Assembly: GCA_023653785.1 (NCBI GenBank)
Contig: JAMKCH010010201.1
Coordinates: 35,004 to 99,003 of the forward strand
Source of the DNA: Ophioderma brevispina
Lineage: Eukaryota > Echinodermata > Ophiuroidea > Amphilepidida > Ophiodermatidae
Direction: 5' to 3'
Length of the DNA stretch: 64,000 nt
Shown here: in pieces, positions 1-12,290 of the stretch
How positions within the stretch are numbered: the stretch's first letter is position 1
Layout of the letters: every line of letters begins with the position of its first letter
Program-made: the position numbers and the translations under genes
The notes under the pieces: generated by a model
Databases searched by the model: none
What the model was told of the DNA's origin: nothing
The model's input: only the letters and a program-made list of their open reading frames with translations

Positions 1-514
1 CCATTTGCATGATCACATAGGCCCCTCACAATGTGGTTGTGGTGGCCAAAATGTTGTGCAAAAATATCATAGCTTTGAAAAATCTGTATATTTCTTTGAT
101 ATGATATCGAGACCTAAATTTCAATTTTTTTATGCCAGTTTTGTCAAGAGCAATTCTTAACAGTATAATCCACAAACATGCAAAGAAGCACAAATTTTGG
201 TATGAAAATTGATCACACGCACCAACTTCGCATTGCAATGTACTACAGGACAACCACCTATTGAACTTTCTGTCTGCAAGTTCTAATAGCATCGCCCATG
301 GGTCCTTTTGACAAATTTATAATTTGAATTGATAAAATACTTGTAAAGAACTGGCGATTAGTATCACTTATTAAAGAACAAAAATGCACAACCAAATTTT
401 TATTGAACAAGGTTTTTGCATATTTAGTGTTTAACAATTTATTTTAAATCTAACCTGAAGTAAGCAAGCTGAAAATGCTGTCTTAATAAAAAAAGATGTA
501 CGACAAAAAATCCA
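1..514. other. AT-rich intergenic DNA, nothing recognised
   Basis: No repeat boundary, RNA gene or protein similarity was recognised here. The longest open frame (26-292, minus) has no recognisable motif and is judged to be chance. Confidence 0.5.
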
Positions 515-522
515 AGCATGCT

Positions 523-704
523 CAGTGGCATAGGCAGGGGGGGGCAGGGGGAAGCTGCCCCCCATGGGGAAACTTGCCCCCCCCTGAAAAATTAGTGATT
601 TACATAAGCCATATACTATAACAAATTTGAATATAGGCTATGCTTTCCCCCTGAAAATGTATGTTTTCCCCCCCTCCCTGAAAAAAAAGCTGGCTATGCC
701 ACTG
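523..704. mobile_element. 182-bp hAT-type MITE with perfect 8-bp TSD
   Basis: The element begins CAGTGGCATAGGC and ends GGCTATGCCACTG, giving imperfect terminal inverted repeats. It is flanked on both sides by the identical 8-mer AGCATGCT (515-522 and 705-712). An 8-bp duplication and CAGTG termini are typical of hAT transposons. The interior is short, rich in G and C runs (runs of G at ~534-552, of C at ~585-595 and ~665-675) and encodes nothing, so it is non-autonomous. The duplicated target is itself a palindrome. Confidence 0.85.
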
Positions 705-712
705 AGCATGCT

Positions 713-2679
713 TCTACTTGTTTGTCCAGAAACCTTGGAAGGGTTCTCAGTAGGTGTTCTTCAATGAATAAAAAAATGGAGAAAGTTTTATAGCTCAGGA
801 AATCTTGTCCATTTATTTAAAGGTGCAATGAGAGTTCCACATATCAGGTGCCCTTAAAGAATTGAAAGTACTGATTTTGCACGATTGTAAAAGCTTTAAT
901 AATATATGCAGGCATTTTAAAGCGCTCATACACAAGTGGTATCACAGCGCTGTACAATAATTATATTATTACGCTGCCGTTAGGAAATAGTCGCAATCAT
1001 TGCTCATCTTGGAGGACTGCCTAAGACATGCCTTACCAAGCGCACATGCCTATAGCACTTTAGATTGTAAAATCCCCCCCATAACATCTCCCCAGTTTGC
1101 TTGTCACGGGGGGAATGCGCGATTAAGTTTCTATCCCCCCCAAAAATTATCCCCATTGAAAGGATTAATTTAAGCTGAGAAATGGTCTTTGGTGACAAAA
1201 TGTGAATGAAATTCTAAGTTGTATAGGAGCAATATGAAATTCGGCCTATGTTTTATGGTTTGGAAATATGAAGCAAATCAAAAATCACATTCTTCTCTCT
1301 TTTAAGCATTGCTGTAAGCCAAGTACAATGTAAGAAAAATCTATTGAGTGTTGATCTGTATGAAATGACATATTATGACACAATATTGGATGCCATCAAA
1401 ATTCTAGTTGCACCTTTAATCGGTTAAGTGAAATTGGATATTTACCCACCACAAATTTGTGAAGGGATATGTCACCAACGAGAAAAAGGTGATAAATACA
1501 AGCGGGGGTCAGTTTGGAGGGTCAAAAAGTATCATCGCGTTGTTTATTTGTTGATTTTCATCCAAGTTTAAACCAAGGCATACCAAAAACTACATAAACA
1601 GTATTACTCCAACAACATGAAGATTTGAGTCATTTGAGAGGAAATACATGTATTCCTAAATTTTAACCCCTGATGACCTAATGTTAGAGGAATTGACCTA
1701 GATATATCAAATCCAGAGGGTGTTTTGAATCAATCAAGATGCATAGCAATGTGTCTATACCATACGGTAATTAAAACATGCCGTACTTGGGGATAAAAAG
1801 TGTCCAAAAGTTAAAGACCACAAGACATTTCATGATCATGCAAACAAATTCCTAAGTACTAACACCTTTGGGGCAAAAATGAGCGTTAAATCAGGGTTTT
1901 TGTGTTAAAAAGGGTATGTTATTGTGATTACACATGGACCCCCATTGAGGTTGAAATTTCCCAAAACTGGTGCAGTGTGGGATGATCAAAACAACCTTTG
2001 GTTTAATCCAATAGGAAACATGTCTACGCCTGTCTAAAAAAAATGGTTACAATCAGGAAAAACATCGGCCTAAATATGAAATTTCAAAATAAGGTCATTC
2101 TTTCTGGCATTAATATACATAACAAAGCTGCCTTTCAAATTGTCGTTGTTTCATCTTATTTGCTGGTGTCAATTCAAAAAGATATAATCAATTTAGTGAT
2201 ACCCCCAAATCGATTTTGTGCTGTTGCCACTTTTATGCCAGGCGAATTGAATTTGAAAGGCAAAGTATCAAGGTGTCGTAAGACTTTGGTTTTTCATGAT
2301 ACTTCAGACCACAGCAACTCTCCTGCAGTTGCTGTGCGGTGATTATTTCTTATACCACTTTATATTTAAAGCCCAGAATTTACTGAAGATTAATTACACA
2401 CCATAATTTACTTTTTTGCATTTTTTAAAGTTTTAATTGCTTGCTTTTGAAGAATTTCAAATCTGTTCAAATGTGAAGAACATGTTTAAAATGTATGTTT
2501 GCACTCAATCAGAAAGTGGCACAAACTTGATTTTTTTTTTTGGTTCAGCAGTATACTGGAGTATCTCTCGATTGAAACAATAAATGGAGATGAAACAAAA
2601 AAGTAATTAGAGAACAGCACTTCAACATCCTCTTCTACGTAAAAAGGCACTTTTTACTCCTATTGTCCGGTAGAGATAA
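713..2679. other. Unannotated intergenic stretch
   Basis: No coding similarity, RNA gene or bounded repeat was recognised. A C-run-rich patch at ~1070-1160 resembles the interior of the MITE at 523-704 but has no visible termini. A 99-codon frame at 2043-2342 (plus) has no recognisable domain. Confidence 0.4.
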
Positions 2680-4670
2680 GGACCTGGATGGCATACATAC
2701 AGCAGTTGATACACAAATTTAGAAATTTCAGGCCAAGAGGACCTTCAGTAACACCTCCACTGCTGAAAGTAAGCCATGAAAAGCCCCCCTTATGCAAAAT
2801 AAAGGAGATCATCATTAAAGAAGCCGGACAAGGGTATGCTGTCGTCATTTGAAAAGAGAAGATTATCTCGTGATCGTCACCGTCCAACTGTCAGACTCAA
2901 ATTACTATAAACTTTGGACAAAGATTCCGACAGCAACCCATTCACAAATTGTTTCCCGGACCAGCCAAAAGCCCAAAGATGAAGGAGTAATATCATTCTG
3001 AATTAAGAGAGCATGTCTCCCAAACAACCTAAGCCAGGAAGATTTTATCTCCTCCCCAAAATACACAAACACATTGATACCTTTTTCAGTTGGTCGACCA
3101 ATCATCAGGGATCTGGGACAGCTACAGAAAAGATATCTTTGTTATGTTGATCTACAGTTGAAAAGTCATGTCCATAACTCTTGCATCATATAGTACAGGA
3201 CAGCAGTGACTTTTTGAGACATTTGGAAGATGTCAATCAACAAGGAACCCTTCCACCCCAATACCATTTTTTTTTTAGCCCACTGTGGACGTCTCATCAC
3301 TTTATTCCAACATTCCTATGGACGAAGGCATTTGAGCCAGCTTATCGTCCTCAATTCATCTCATACCACTCAACAAAGAGACATGATTTCAAAACTTTTG
3401 CTTCAGCTCATCTTTACGTTAAATTAATTTTGTTCTTGAAGACATAACCATTACTTCAAATATTGGTTACGGCGATGGGCACGAGAGCCGCACCTTCTAT
3501 GGCCTGCTTATTTATGGGACGCCTGGAGGAACAACTTTTACACGACAGCCCATATAAACCGTATCTTGGGGTACGTACATCGATGACGTTTTTCATCTTG
3601 TTGGTCAGAGGGATCGAGGCCTTACAAAAATATTGTTGACTTCGCCAACAATTACAATCCATCTATTAAATTTACTAGAATACTCTTCGATGTGGAAGTC
3701 ATCATCAAAGGGGCAAGCGTGTCAACCGATTTATTATACCAAGCCCAACGAGCTGAAAGCACAAGTATCTAAATTGGCAATCATGCACCCCCATTCATAC
3801 TAAACAAAGTCTTTCCATACAGTCTTGCTTTCCGTCTACGAAGACTCTTGATACTTCGGATGAATACGGGAAGAAAAGACTTGCAGATCGATCAAACTGT
3901 ATAATAGGGGATACCCATACTCTAAAGTTGAACAACAAATAGAAAGCAGTGGTTATCCCCGTAAACCATGCCCTCCAACTCGGTCTTCTTCTAAATCCAA
4001 CACTTTTCAATAAAACAGGTACCTTGGGACTTTCATCCTGCTATGCCTTAGTATGGTGGTTATTTCTCCATACTATGCACGCTTCTTCATTCTTTCAGCA
4101 AAAGGTGAAGGGCAGCTATTAATCCCAATGTTCCTGTTGCAACTTTTCGGAGACCTAAAAACCTTCAAACGATCTACTTGTTAGATCTATATACGGTTTC
4201 CCTCTCACACATCCTCCTCCCAAGGGTTTCACCCTTGTAAGAAATTGTAACTGCAGCACCATAACTATCATGAAGAGCCTGTGCAACACATGGTCACCAG
4301 TAAAACTTTAACAGTACCACCAACAATTCACAACAACATACAATCAAATGATCTTACTGTAATTAACACCACATGTTGTCTACCTCATACATGTAAAAAG
4401 TGTCAAAAACAGATGTTGGCGAAACCAAAAAGACCACTAAAAACAAGACTTTTGGAGCATTGTCCTGATAAAAGGCACCAAAACGCAACCAAACTGTCGC
4501 TAAACATTTTTACTTCTCCAGGACCACAATGCAGATGACATCATCTGACTTTGCTATTGGACCAAACAACCAAAACTGGATACAAATATGAGACTGAGCA
4601 TTGAACAACACTGGATATCAGTCTTACAAACCACTACTCATATGGCATAAATATCAAATCTGAGAAGTAA
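2680..4670 (+). pseudogene. Penelope-like retroelement remnant (RT plus GIY-YIG)
   Basis: This is a broken reverse-transcriptase gene of the Penelope-like class, read on the plus strand through many frameshifts and stops. In order: an N-terminal motif like IIIKEAGQGYAVV at ~2806-2850; LLPKIHKH (near 3043-3066), the hallmark finger motif; VGRPIIRDL (~3090-3115); DFLRHLEDVNQQGTLPP (~3211-3260); a palm remnant reading like LYTNIPMDEG near 3300-3330 only after frameshifts; NKVFPYSLAFRLRR (~3800-3840); then CKKCQKQMLAKPKRPLKTR (~4393-4450), which matches the second half of a GIY-YIG endonuclease with its catalytic core damaged; and a C-terminal YGINIKSEK near 4640-4668. The family copies its RNA at a nicked target and lacks ordinary LTRs. 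No frame is long enough to work, so the element is dead. The identification rests on motif order and is strong; the exact ends are uncertain. Confidence 0.85.
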
Positions 4671-5366
4671 ATAAAATCTGGGATGACTTTATTTATTCCA
4701 TTACAACAGCTTTTTCCGGATGTGCCTTTTCTGAGCACTTCTTGTTACCAGTTTGTTTCACATGTGTCATTCCTGCCTGTGTGCTTCCTGCACTGCCAGC
4801 TTTGTTGACATTTTTTCTTTTGTGTTCCTTTTGTAATCTTTCTATGCATCCAGTGTTACTTGCTTTTATACTTGCTTATTTCAGTGCACTCTGCTTATGG
4901 TCATCGCGTGGTGGAGTCCATTCCATTCCTCGTGTCTTGATAAAGCATTTTATAGTGTCGAAAGGTTGTTTGTTTCCTGTCTCGGTCTTTTTATCATGCA
5001 CACATCAGTTGAGGAATGGTTGTTTTTTATATTGTATAAAAAGTATAGATGGTCTGTTTCTTAATGTGATGTACACACAACTGACGTAGGTTAAGATTTC
5101 ATATTGAAAAAAAAAATCGTTGTACCAGTTTGGAGACGGGGGGTGGAGTAAACATCTTTAACCCGTAGAAACAAATTTTACCCCTGTTTAAATTACCCCA
5201 CTTAAATTCCTATCTCAAAATGTTGAAAGTTGCCTCATCAAGATTTGGAATTGGCAGGTCAATATTGCCTAGAAGCAAACACATTTTATGCAAGGTAATG
5301 CAAGGGTCCCTATGGGTTTTGGCTGGGACAATGGTCTCTTCTTATCGGATCCGCAAGTCATTAGGT
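4671..5366. other. 3' flank of the Penelope-like remnant
   Basis: This stretch follows the GIY-YIG remnant directly and probably includes the element's 3' untranslated or terminal repeat part. A Leu/Cys-rich open frame at 4742-5089 has no domain and is taken as chance. A hammerhead-like motif lies at 4936-4963. Confidence 0.4.
4936..4963 (+). ncRNA. Hammerhead-ribozyme-like core (degenerate)
   Basis: The sequence CTTGATAAAG, a short stem-loop, then GTGTCGAAAGG resembles the hammerhead core CUGAUGA, stem II, CGAAA. Two core positions are changed and stem II could be only about three pairs (GCA with TGT, one a wobble). Penelope-like elements are known to carry hammerhead motifs, and this site lies ~270 bases past the GIY-YIG remnant, so context supports it. 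It would not be expected to cleave. Confidence 0.35.
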
Positions 5367-5470
5367 AATGGCTTGTGGTGGTGTCAGAACTTATTCAACT
5401 GAGTAAGATGAACCGGGGCCGCCGTGTATCCATAATACGGACACTCCTAACATTGCCCGCTTTTTTTAGG
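5367..5470. repeat. Dispersed repeat shared with 41365-41470
   Basis: The segment starting ATGGCTTGTGGTGGTGTCAG and running through CCGTGTATCC and ACGGACACTCCTAACATTGC has a clear diverged copy at 41365-41470 in the same orientation. No termini or coding potential are visible; family unknown. Confidence 0.65.
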
Positions 5471-6759
5471 GTGGGCGGATTGGGAACATCAAGGGTTTTG
5501 ACCCTACTCTTAGTCAACACTGACTGCGATGAGCATGTACAGTTGTGATTATCGGTACATGGACTGATGGTGTTAACGTCCCCAATTCCAATCGCCCAAG
5601 AATTGTATGATTTGGGACCACACACAAATTGCAACAGAAAACATTTTGTGTTAATTACTATGAAATAGTCCAAAATAATATATTAAAAGGCTACCAAAAC
5701 AAACCTAGTGGACATGTGAAATCAGGGGGCAACGTTTGTAAGGGGTAAAAATTATATTGTTTGAATTGATTATAAATGATTGTACAATTTATTGGGGCTA
5801 ACTCTAAGTTTTAAAAAAGGCTAGTTGCCCTATCTACGCGTATAGTTTAGTACAATAGGCTCATAACAGTTCTAGGTCATCCTGGGGTAAATTCATAGAA
5901 TGGTCCGAATTTTGATCGGACTGGTTCTAAACGGTTATAATGGTCCCAACTATATAAGTAAATGTAAATAGATCGGTGTTTGAACTTCTATATAAGAATT
6001 ACAGAGCTATGGGGACTATGACCTCCCATAGACCTGTAGCCCCCAGTCACATTTTGCGTCACATTTATGCAACGAATATTATGAGATGGTGCAACCAGTT
6101 ATATTTTCAGGTTCTGTAACATTAGACGAACAAATTGAAACCATTTTTATAACGAACGGATATATTTGAAAAAGTCCCCATTGTGACCTTGAACTATTTT
6201 GACCATAAAACTATGAACTAACAACCCTGCCGATATGGCACACTATACATTGGTTAACCTTGGAAATGTAACGAAACACGTGGCATACTTTTCGGACCCA
6301 CGTTTGAATGCTTTCTCTTGGTGCCTCGCGACCAGAAAATGTGCTGGGGACAGAGCCTTTTCAGTGCAGCTCCACCAATGCTTGAATTTGATGCCAAAGT
6401 CACTTCAGAATGCTGCTATATCAATTCATTCAAATTATGCTCAAAAGATCATTTGTATCCTTAGGTTTTATATCTTTGCTGTATTTTCCCATTTTGTTTA
6501 CTTGTCATCGTCATTATCTGCGCCTTGTAACCGTCGGAAAAGACGCATTATAAATGTATGTATTATTATTTCATATTTTGCCCCCTGTATAAACCTTACC
6601 CCCCTTAAAAATATATGTTTTCCACTCCTTTGATTTTAGTAGACATTGGATATGTTGTTTTTTAAAGGTATTCTCAGTACAATTTGTTGGAATTGATTCT
6701 GTTGTTGCAATAAGTGGTGGGTTATTTAAGGCAGCATTCATTCTATTTTGACTGGCCTC
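5471..6759. other. Unannotated intergenic stretch
   Basis: No recognised gene or bounded repeat. The 132-codon frame at 6235-6633 (plus) and the 92-codon frame at 5395-5673 (minus, overlapping the repeat at 5367) have no domain similarity and are treated as chance. Confidence 0.4.
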
Positions 6760-6936
6760 CAAGTGAACCATGGAGGAGAAGCGGTATTCTGTATTTGATC
6801 AAAGCTGGTTAGATCAAATCCAGAATTGAGTACCCGAATAAATCCCAAGAAAGTGACCCAAGAGATTCAAACCAGGGGATTTTTTGGTAAATTGCGCCAC
6901 GGCAAGCACCCCTAACCGCTAGGCCCACGCTCTCCC
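6760..6936 (-). mobile_element. tRNA-derived SINE (minus strand)
   Basis: On the minus strand the sequence reads GTGGGCCTAGCGGTTAGG (A-box-like, 6928-6911) and TGGTTTGAATC (B-box-like, 6874-6864), spaced roughly as in a tRNA gene. The head starts near 6936 and a non-tRNA body follows toward lower coordinates. These are the two internal RNA polymerase III promoter boxes of a tRNA-derived SINE. The cloverleaf pairing is poor, so a functional tRNA gene is unlikely. The 3' end is not resolved. Confidence 0.65.
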
Positions 6937-7034
6937 ACAATACACATGGCAAATTGTTTATTACTGCCAGGTGAATTGTTGCACCTGGCAATGTCTGGAC
7001 AGATGTGGAAAAGCATGCACACACCCATAATACT

Positions 7035-7232
7035 CGTCATACCATGTTTTGTTTTTCTATAGACAGGTTTAAAGATAGTGATCGCCAGGTGCTAGGTGGA
7101 TTGTACCTCAGCTGTTATGTAGCAGTCATAGTCAGCAACTCACATACCATGCATACCTGTTTTGTTGTTTTTCTAGAGCATGTGAAAAAGGTGTATCGAA
7201 GACAGTGAAGGTGGATACCTCAGCTGCTTATT
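7035..7232. repeat. Imperfect ~105-bp tandem duplication
   Basis: Two successive units share CATACCATG (at 7038 and 7143), TTTGTTTTTCTA or TTGTTGTTTTTCTAGA, and ACCTCAGCTG. The offset is 105 bases. No coding meaning is apparent. Confidence 0.6.
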
Positions 7233-10200
7233 TGTGCAATGAAAGGACATCGCGCCCTCTATAGTTTTCCTGAGAACGGATGAATTTGAAATGTTCCCGC
7301 ATTATAAAAAGACATCTTTCAAGTTCCTTTTGTGGTTTTCAAAAAATCCCACTTTACATGAATTCCCTAAAAGTCGCTTTTCTGTTAAAATTATAACACA
7401 GGCTTGAATGGGTAATTGACATTCCCAAATATGAACCCTTTCCACTCCAAGAACCACAATGCTCTTTGCAAGGATGTGTGCTATATTAATTATTTTATAG
7501 ATTCAACACGAACAAACTTTTCGTAACAATTACAAATGAGGAGCGCAGCTCATTGACTAATGGTGACGTCATATTTCTGACACCAGCTTGGCAGAGTTCG
7601 GAAAATTCTGCCACTGTGTGTTCATGACGTTCGAGGAACTTGTTAGACCTCAGGTAGTCAAAATTATATGCGCAATGATATGGGAAAATTGGGATGGTCT
7701 CGGCTATTGGAAGCTGGAAACAGAATCCAATCGGACTTTCCGTTGGTGAATGTTGGTGTTGTTTTGTGTTTAGTAAAGTTGCGCCATGAGTCAATCCCAT
7801 AAAAAAGTACTCCTAAATATCGTTATATTATGCGATGATTAATGTGACTAGAGAGATGTATCATTTGTGTCGGTGTCAATTGGTCAATTCTTGAACACAT
7901 TCTATTCATCTAGAAGGGTGACAAACGTTTACTTCGCTGACATTGCAAATATACATGGCTATTTTTCGGCAGTGGAACCAAGTTGAATTGGAAATGCAAT
8001 GGGAGTATTTGCTTCAGTGGTATTCATTGTAACAGGGGAGTTGAATGTACTGACTTTTGAGCGGCCCGTGTCCATGGATACCAAGGAACACAAACGTCTT
8101 TTGCACCCTCTAGGTTAAAAATGGGTTGTCAATATGAAAGAAAGTAGATGATCTAGTTTGTTCATGAAACAGGTGAATCGGTCACATTTTTTTTTTTTTT
8201 TTTTTTTTAATTTTTTATTATTTGCTTCTATTTTTGTTATGCTGTCTAAAACTTTTCCTCCGGTGTCACGATCGGTTGAATCTATATAGAAACATATATA
8301 TGGCGGTGACAAGACAAAGAACTGCCCGGCAGTATTGCTGTGAAGCACCTGCGGCTTCTTGTGCTTTAAATTCGCGCTCAATCAGGGTTGCAACTGTTAG
8401 GGTATATTCTTGAACGGTCAACAATTCAGTAGACCAGGTGCTCCTAACTTGGTTTGTAAACAGTGATGTCGCCCTCATCTATATTAGTGGCATTATGTCT
8501 GGAACATTTTTAAATGCATTCTTTAAAATTAGCGAAATTGTTTTGGAAGTAACGTGAAAGGGACTGGATTGTAGTAGCAAGTTCAGTTTATCCAAAGGTT
8601 TCAGCTCAGTATTGAACACTGTAACACACATCCTAAGCTTACACTGATGGGAAACCCGAAAAAACTGTCATTTTGCTGCGTGCCTACGTACAGCCCTCAA
8701 ACGACCATCCAGATGAAACTGGCTCTCTCCTTTATCTTGAACGATAAACTATCACTTTTTCCAGCCCATAATCTTCTGCACATCCATGGAAATTAAATAC
8801 TAACTGGGGCAAGAACGCACTATTCACTTACAACAACGAGTGCATCAGAATGGAATTTACATGAGACTTCATGGAACAATTTACCCTTTTTGCCACTAAC
8901 AAACTTCAAAAAATCCAGCAAGTAGAAATGAAATGGAAAGTCGAAATGAACAACTTGTCCAGCTGGTCTACATTCTGGTCAGAAAGAGTGGATTAGGGGG
9001 GGGGGGGGGTATGGGTCTGATATTATAAAAATTTTTTTTTTTTTTATTGTTCTAATCCAGACAAAGAGATATGTCAATTGCTAAATTGTGTAGACTGTAA
9101 TCTAACAAATGCTTTTTATTCGATCGCAATCGACAGTGCGGTTCCCCGAATATGCTGTCAAAGTCAATTATGTGTACGCGAATTGCCAAAATGCATCATC
9201 TCCTATATTTTATCATGTGAAAATTTCAAGGGTTATATTTAATATATTTTAAAAGATATTTATGATGAAAACAATTAACACTTCATTTTGGGCTAATTGA
9301 ATATATAAATACTTATATATCCTTTCCATAATTTAAAGTTATTAATGTCACTGGTAAGTGATTTTTATGTATTTTAATTGTTTTCTCACCCTGCGTATTT
9401 AAGAGAAAAATATTTTAAAAATTAATTACAGGACATGATGCACCTATTTCGATGATCTTCATTAATAATTATGATAATCAGTATAAATGAAATTTAAAAA
9501 ATATTCCATATTTCACATCAAAAGCGCCCTCAATTTTGTCTAAATGTTTCGAGGCCTATACTCGTTTCGTTAAAATACCAAACATCCAAAACGAGAACAA
9601 ACGTACTAGAAAACGCTACATGCTGTGAACATAAATTTGGCACACAATATTAAGCACATATAGGCCGAGAACTCATGAGGCCGATTTTCAATTGGTGTTC
9701 CAATTCAATACGCCATGAAATTATGCGATTGTTCGATTCGTTGCCATGGCACGGTATAAAAATCCGGCTTCATGGTTCACATCGTAGTACTCCTTCATAT
9801 GTCACCCAAGTTTCGTCCCAGTAGCATGTTTAGTTATTTCGTTACATTCGTTCTAGTGTTTTAGGCAATCAGAGGCCTTACGGTTACCCATGGCAACCCG
9901 AGCAAAATTTTCATGGATTTTAAAACTTTGTTCATGGCGACAATATGATATATAACATGTATATACCACTATTTAGAAAATTAAGAAAATCATTTCAAGT
10001 TCACTGCTTCAGACCCCATACGCCCCCCCCTTAACCGCTAAGAACTCAAGATTTTGAAGCTCTTAAGTCTATCATAAGAATTGTCCTCTTGTAGAAGCCG
10101 GAGACTTATCGTCAGAGCCCCCCCCCCCCCAGATCCCGTGAAAATACTTGACTGTAGGAGGTAGTGAGAAACAAGGTTGTGAGCAGTATACTGTATAGTA

Positions 10201-10765
10201 CATCCTACTGCCTTTTCATTAACTTAGATGTCGTTTTTTATATTATTTAAGAATCCGCACTTTCGAAAAAGTCACGAAGAAAGTTATTGTGTATCTCTGA
10301 CCCGAAGATCTTTTGATATGTCTAAAGAAATTGTCAATTTGAACCTTCCAATCTTATTGATATCTGACATTTCCACCCTCGTTTGAAAATGAGCAAATAA
10401 AGGTTTGTACGTCGTCTGAGGTGATTTACGATAAATTTGTCCCCATGGTCTCAATTCCGAACTTTCAACCCAGGATCAAATCCGAACCATTGATCTAAAG
10501 AAAGCCTATATACTACTGGAAATATTCTGATGATTTCACTTTAGACTAGAGTAATAAAATGCCCTTTGTTTATCAAACTTTTTGACAGATCATGTTTTTA
10601 CGATGGCGTCCTGGGAAAAACAATTGTTCAGAATTACATAATAAAGATGGTGTACCGCAATAAAGCATTCTCCTGTTACTATTTAGTTCAAAGAAATCTC
10701 AAAGGTGGTCAAAACAGGAATGTAGAATATAATTGTTTGGTAATTACTTCCCTTTTTCCTATTCC
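7233..10765. other. Intergenic stretch with homopolymer runs
   Basis: No gene was recognised. Low-complexity tracts include a T run at ~8187-8209, a G run then a T run at ~8997-9050, and C runs near 10020 and 10118. A 101-codon frame at 7495-7800 (minus) has no recognisable domain and is left uncalled. The section at ~9180-9500 is strongly AT-rich. Confidence 0.4.
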
Positions 10766-10769
10766 TCAA

Positions 10770-11990
10770 TCAAATATGGCCACCATAGAGAGACAAGTGC
10801 AAAATTGTCCTGAATACGATTCAAATTTTGTATGCATTTCTGCAACAAAAGGCTTCTTCACCTTGACCAGAACTAAAAATTGATCCTTCGCCATTCCACA
10901 AATTAAATTTTCTTAGGCCTAATATTTGACAGTAAATTAAACTCAAAGCTCACATTGACTACCTGCGGAAGAATTTCGAAAGCCTCTGAACCTTTTTTAA
11001 GTAGTCTCAAAACTGGGGTGCATTCGCTCAGCCTCGCCTTTATAGATCACTTATGAGATCAAAATTGACTATGGTTGCATCGTTATAGCTTTGCTCGTAA
11101 GTGATATTTGAAAATCTTGAACCTAAGCAGAATCAAGGTCTCGACCTCTGCTTGGGTGCTTTTCGTACCTCCCCTTAATTGCAACGCTTATATATCGACG
11201 CTAATGGATCTCTTTTTACATCTAAGTGGGAAAAATTAGCTCTTCGATATGTAGATGTTGATATCCCAACACAAATGAGAGCACTTTTTTACCTCAATGT
11301 ACCATTTCTGTACTAGTAAACCTATGCTATTCCCTCCTTTGGATCCCTATCAAGAGGGTTTTTACCGTGTGTCCGAATGCTGATACATTGCATTATTTGA
11401 TTTCCCATTAGTCTCCTTGGACAATATTGAACTTGATATAGACTTAACTTTATGGTCAATATAATAAGGGTTTAATACTGATGATCTTATTTTCAGCTAA
11501 ATTTGATGACGTAGGCATAACTATCATCAACATCGAGCTATTGTAGAGGTCAATAATCATGTGATCAAGGTCAATAGGTTCCTGATAATCAGGTCTATTA
11601 TTATTTGCTGAGTGTGAAATGGCTTAGGATTAGCTAAAATTTCCAAAGAGAGTCCTTTCCTTATATTTACATATTCACTACTATCTAGTCTTATGGCTTT
11701 GAACGGCAGAGGTGTCGCCATCCTTGTATTGCTGAACTGTTGGAAATATTCTCCAATTTGTCTCAATTGAAAAATCTTGTGTCTAGCTTGGTTTCCAGCC
11801 ACGTTTTGTATTCAATGCACGAAAAGGTGGATGTTTTGGCAAAAGAGCCCTTATATGACATAGACATTGAGATCCCTTTTTTGCTAGGGGAATATTACAA
11901 TCCAACTGCTGATAGGCTTACAAAAGTATGGGAAAACGTCAAGCCCATTAAATGTTACTGGACGTTGAGCTGCTAATGCTCCCTACACCG
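10770..11990 (+). pseudogene. I-type LINE remnant: RT C-terminus plus RNase H
   Basis: Plus-strand frames, joined only across frameshifts, show the end of a non-LTR reverse transcriptase: an IERQVQ segment near 10785, VCMHFCNKR (~10830), FLGLIFDSKLN (~10908-10940), then DYGCIV (~11070) and KILNLSR-type sequence (~11110). An RNase H-like part follows, with LNGRGVAILVL (~11697) and, in the open frame 11740-11976, VDVLAKEPL and DRLTKVWENV. An RNase H after RT is typical of the I/Nimb/Jockey group. There are many stops, so the copy is dead and 5'-truncated. A second fragment of the same RNase H region lies at 14200-14480. Confidence 0.8.
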
Positions 11991-12275
11991 GAAACTAAGC
12001 ATTTAAGACAGTTCAAACATTCCCTTGTTAATCCTTGAACTCCACCAATAATTTTGCACCATTTGTTTTTATCCAAATCGGAGCACTTTAAAATCGGACC
12101 TTTCCGAACAATGACTTTACCCTTATTATTGAATTTTACCGCTTTAGCCTATAACTCTGAAACTTAGGCTGTACATATTACAAACTATACCTTTTCTGAC
12201 TTCTTATGGTTAGACACATAACGTGGTATACTTTTCAACACGATTGATCCATTAAAATTTTGACCCCTCTACAAT
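11931..12275 (+). repeat. 3' module shared with 47394-47735
   Basis: From the GAAAACGTCAAGCCCATT segment onward, through GCATTTAAGACAG, CTCCACCAATAATTTTG, TAGCCTATAACTC and GGTATACTTTTCAACA, this follows the same order as 47394-47735 at moderate divergence. Here it follows RNase H; in the other copy it follows a different LINE's RT. It is probably a shared 3' tail or an independent repeat. Confidence 0.7.
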
Positions 12276-12290
12276 CTTTGTCTTGGCCCC

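Noticed and set aside
4742..5089. 115-codon hydrophobic frame resembling a membrane protein
   Set aside because: It lies in the non-coding tail of a dead Penelope-like element and has no family motif.
6864..6928. A functional tRNA gene
   Set aside because: A and B boxes are present but the arms do not pair into a cloverleaf; a tRNA-derived SINE fits better.
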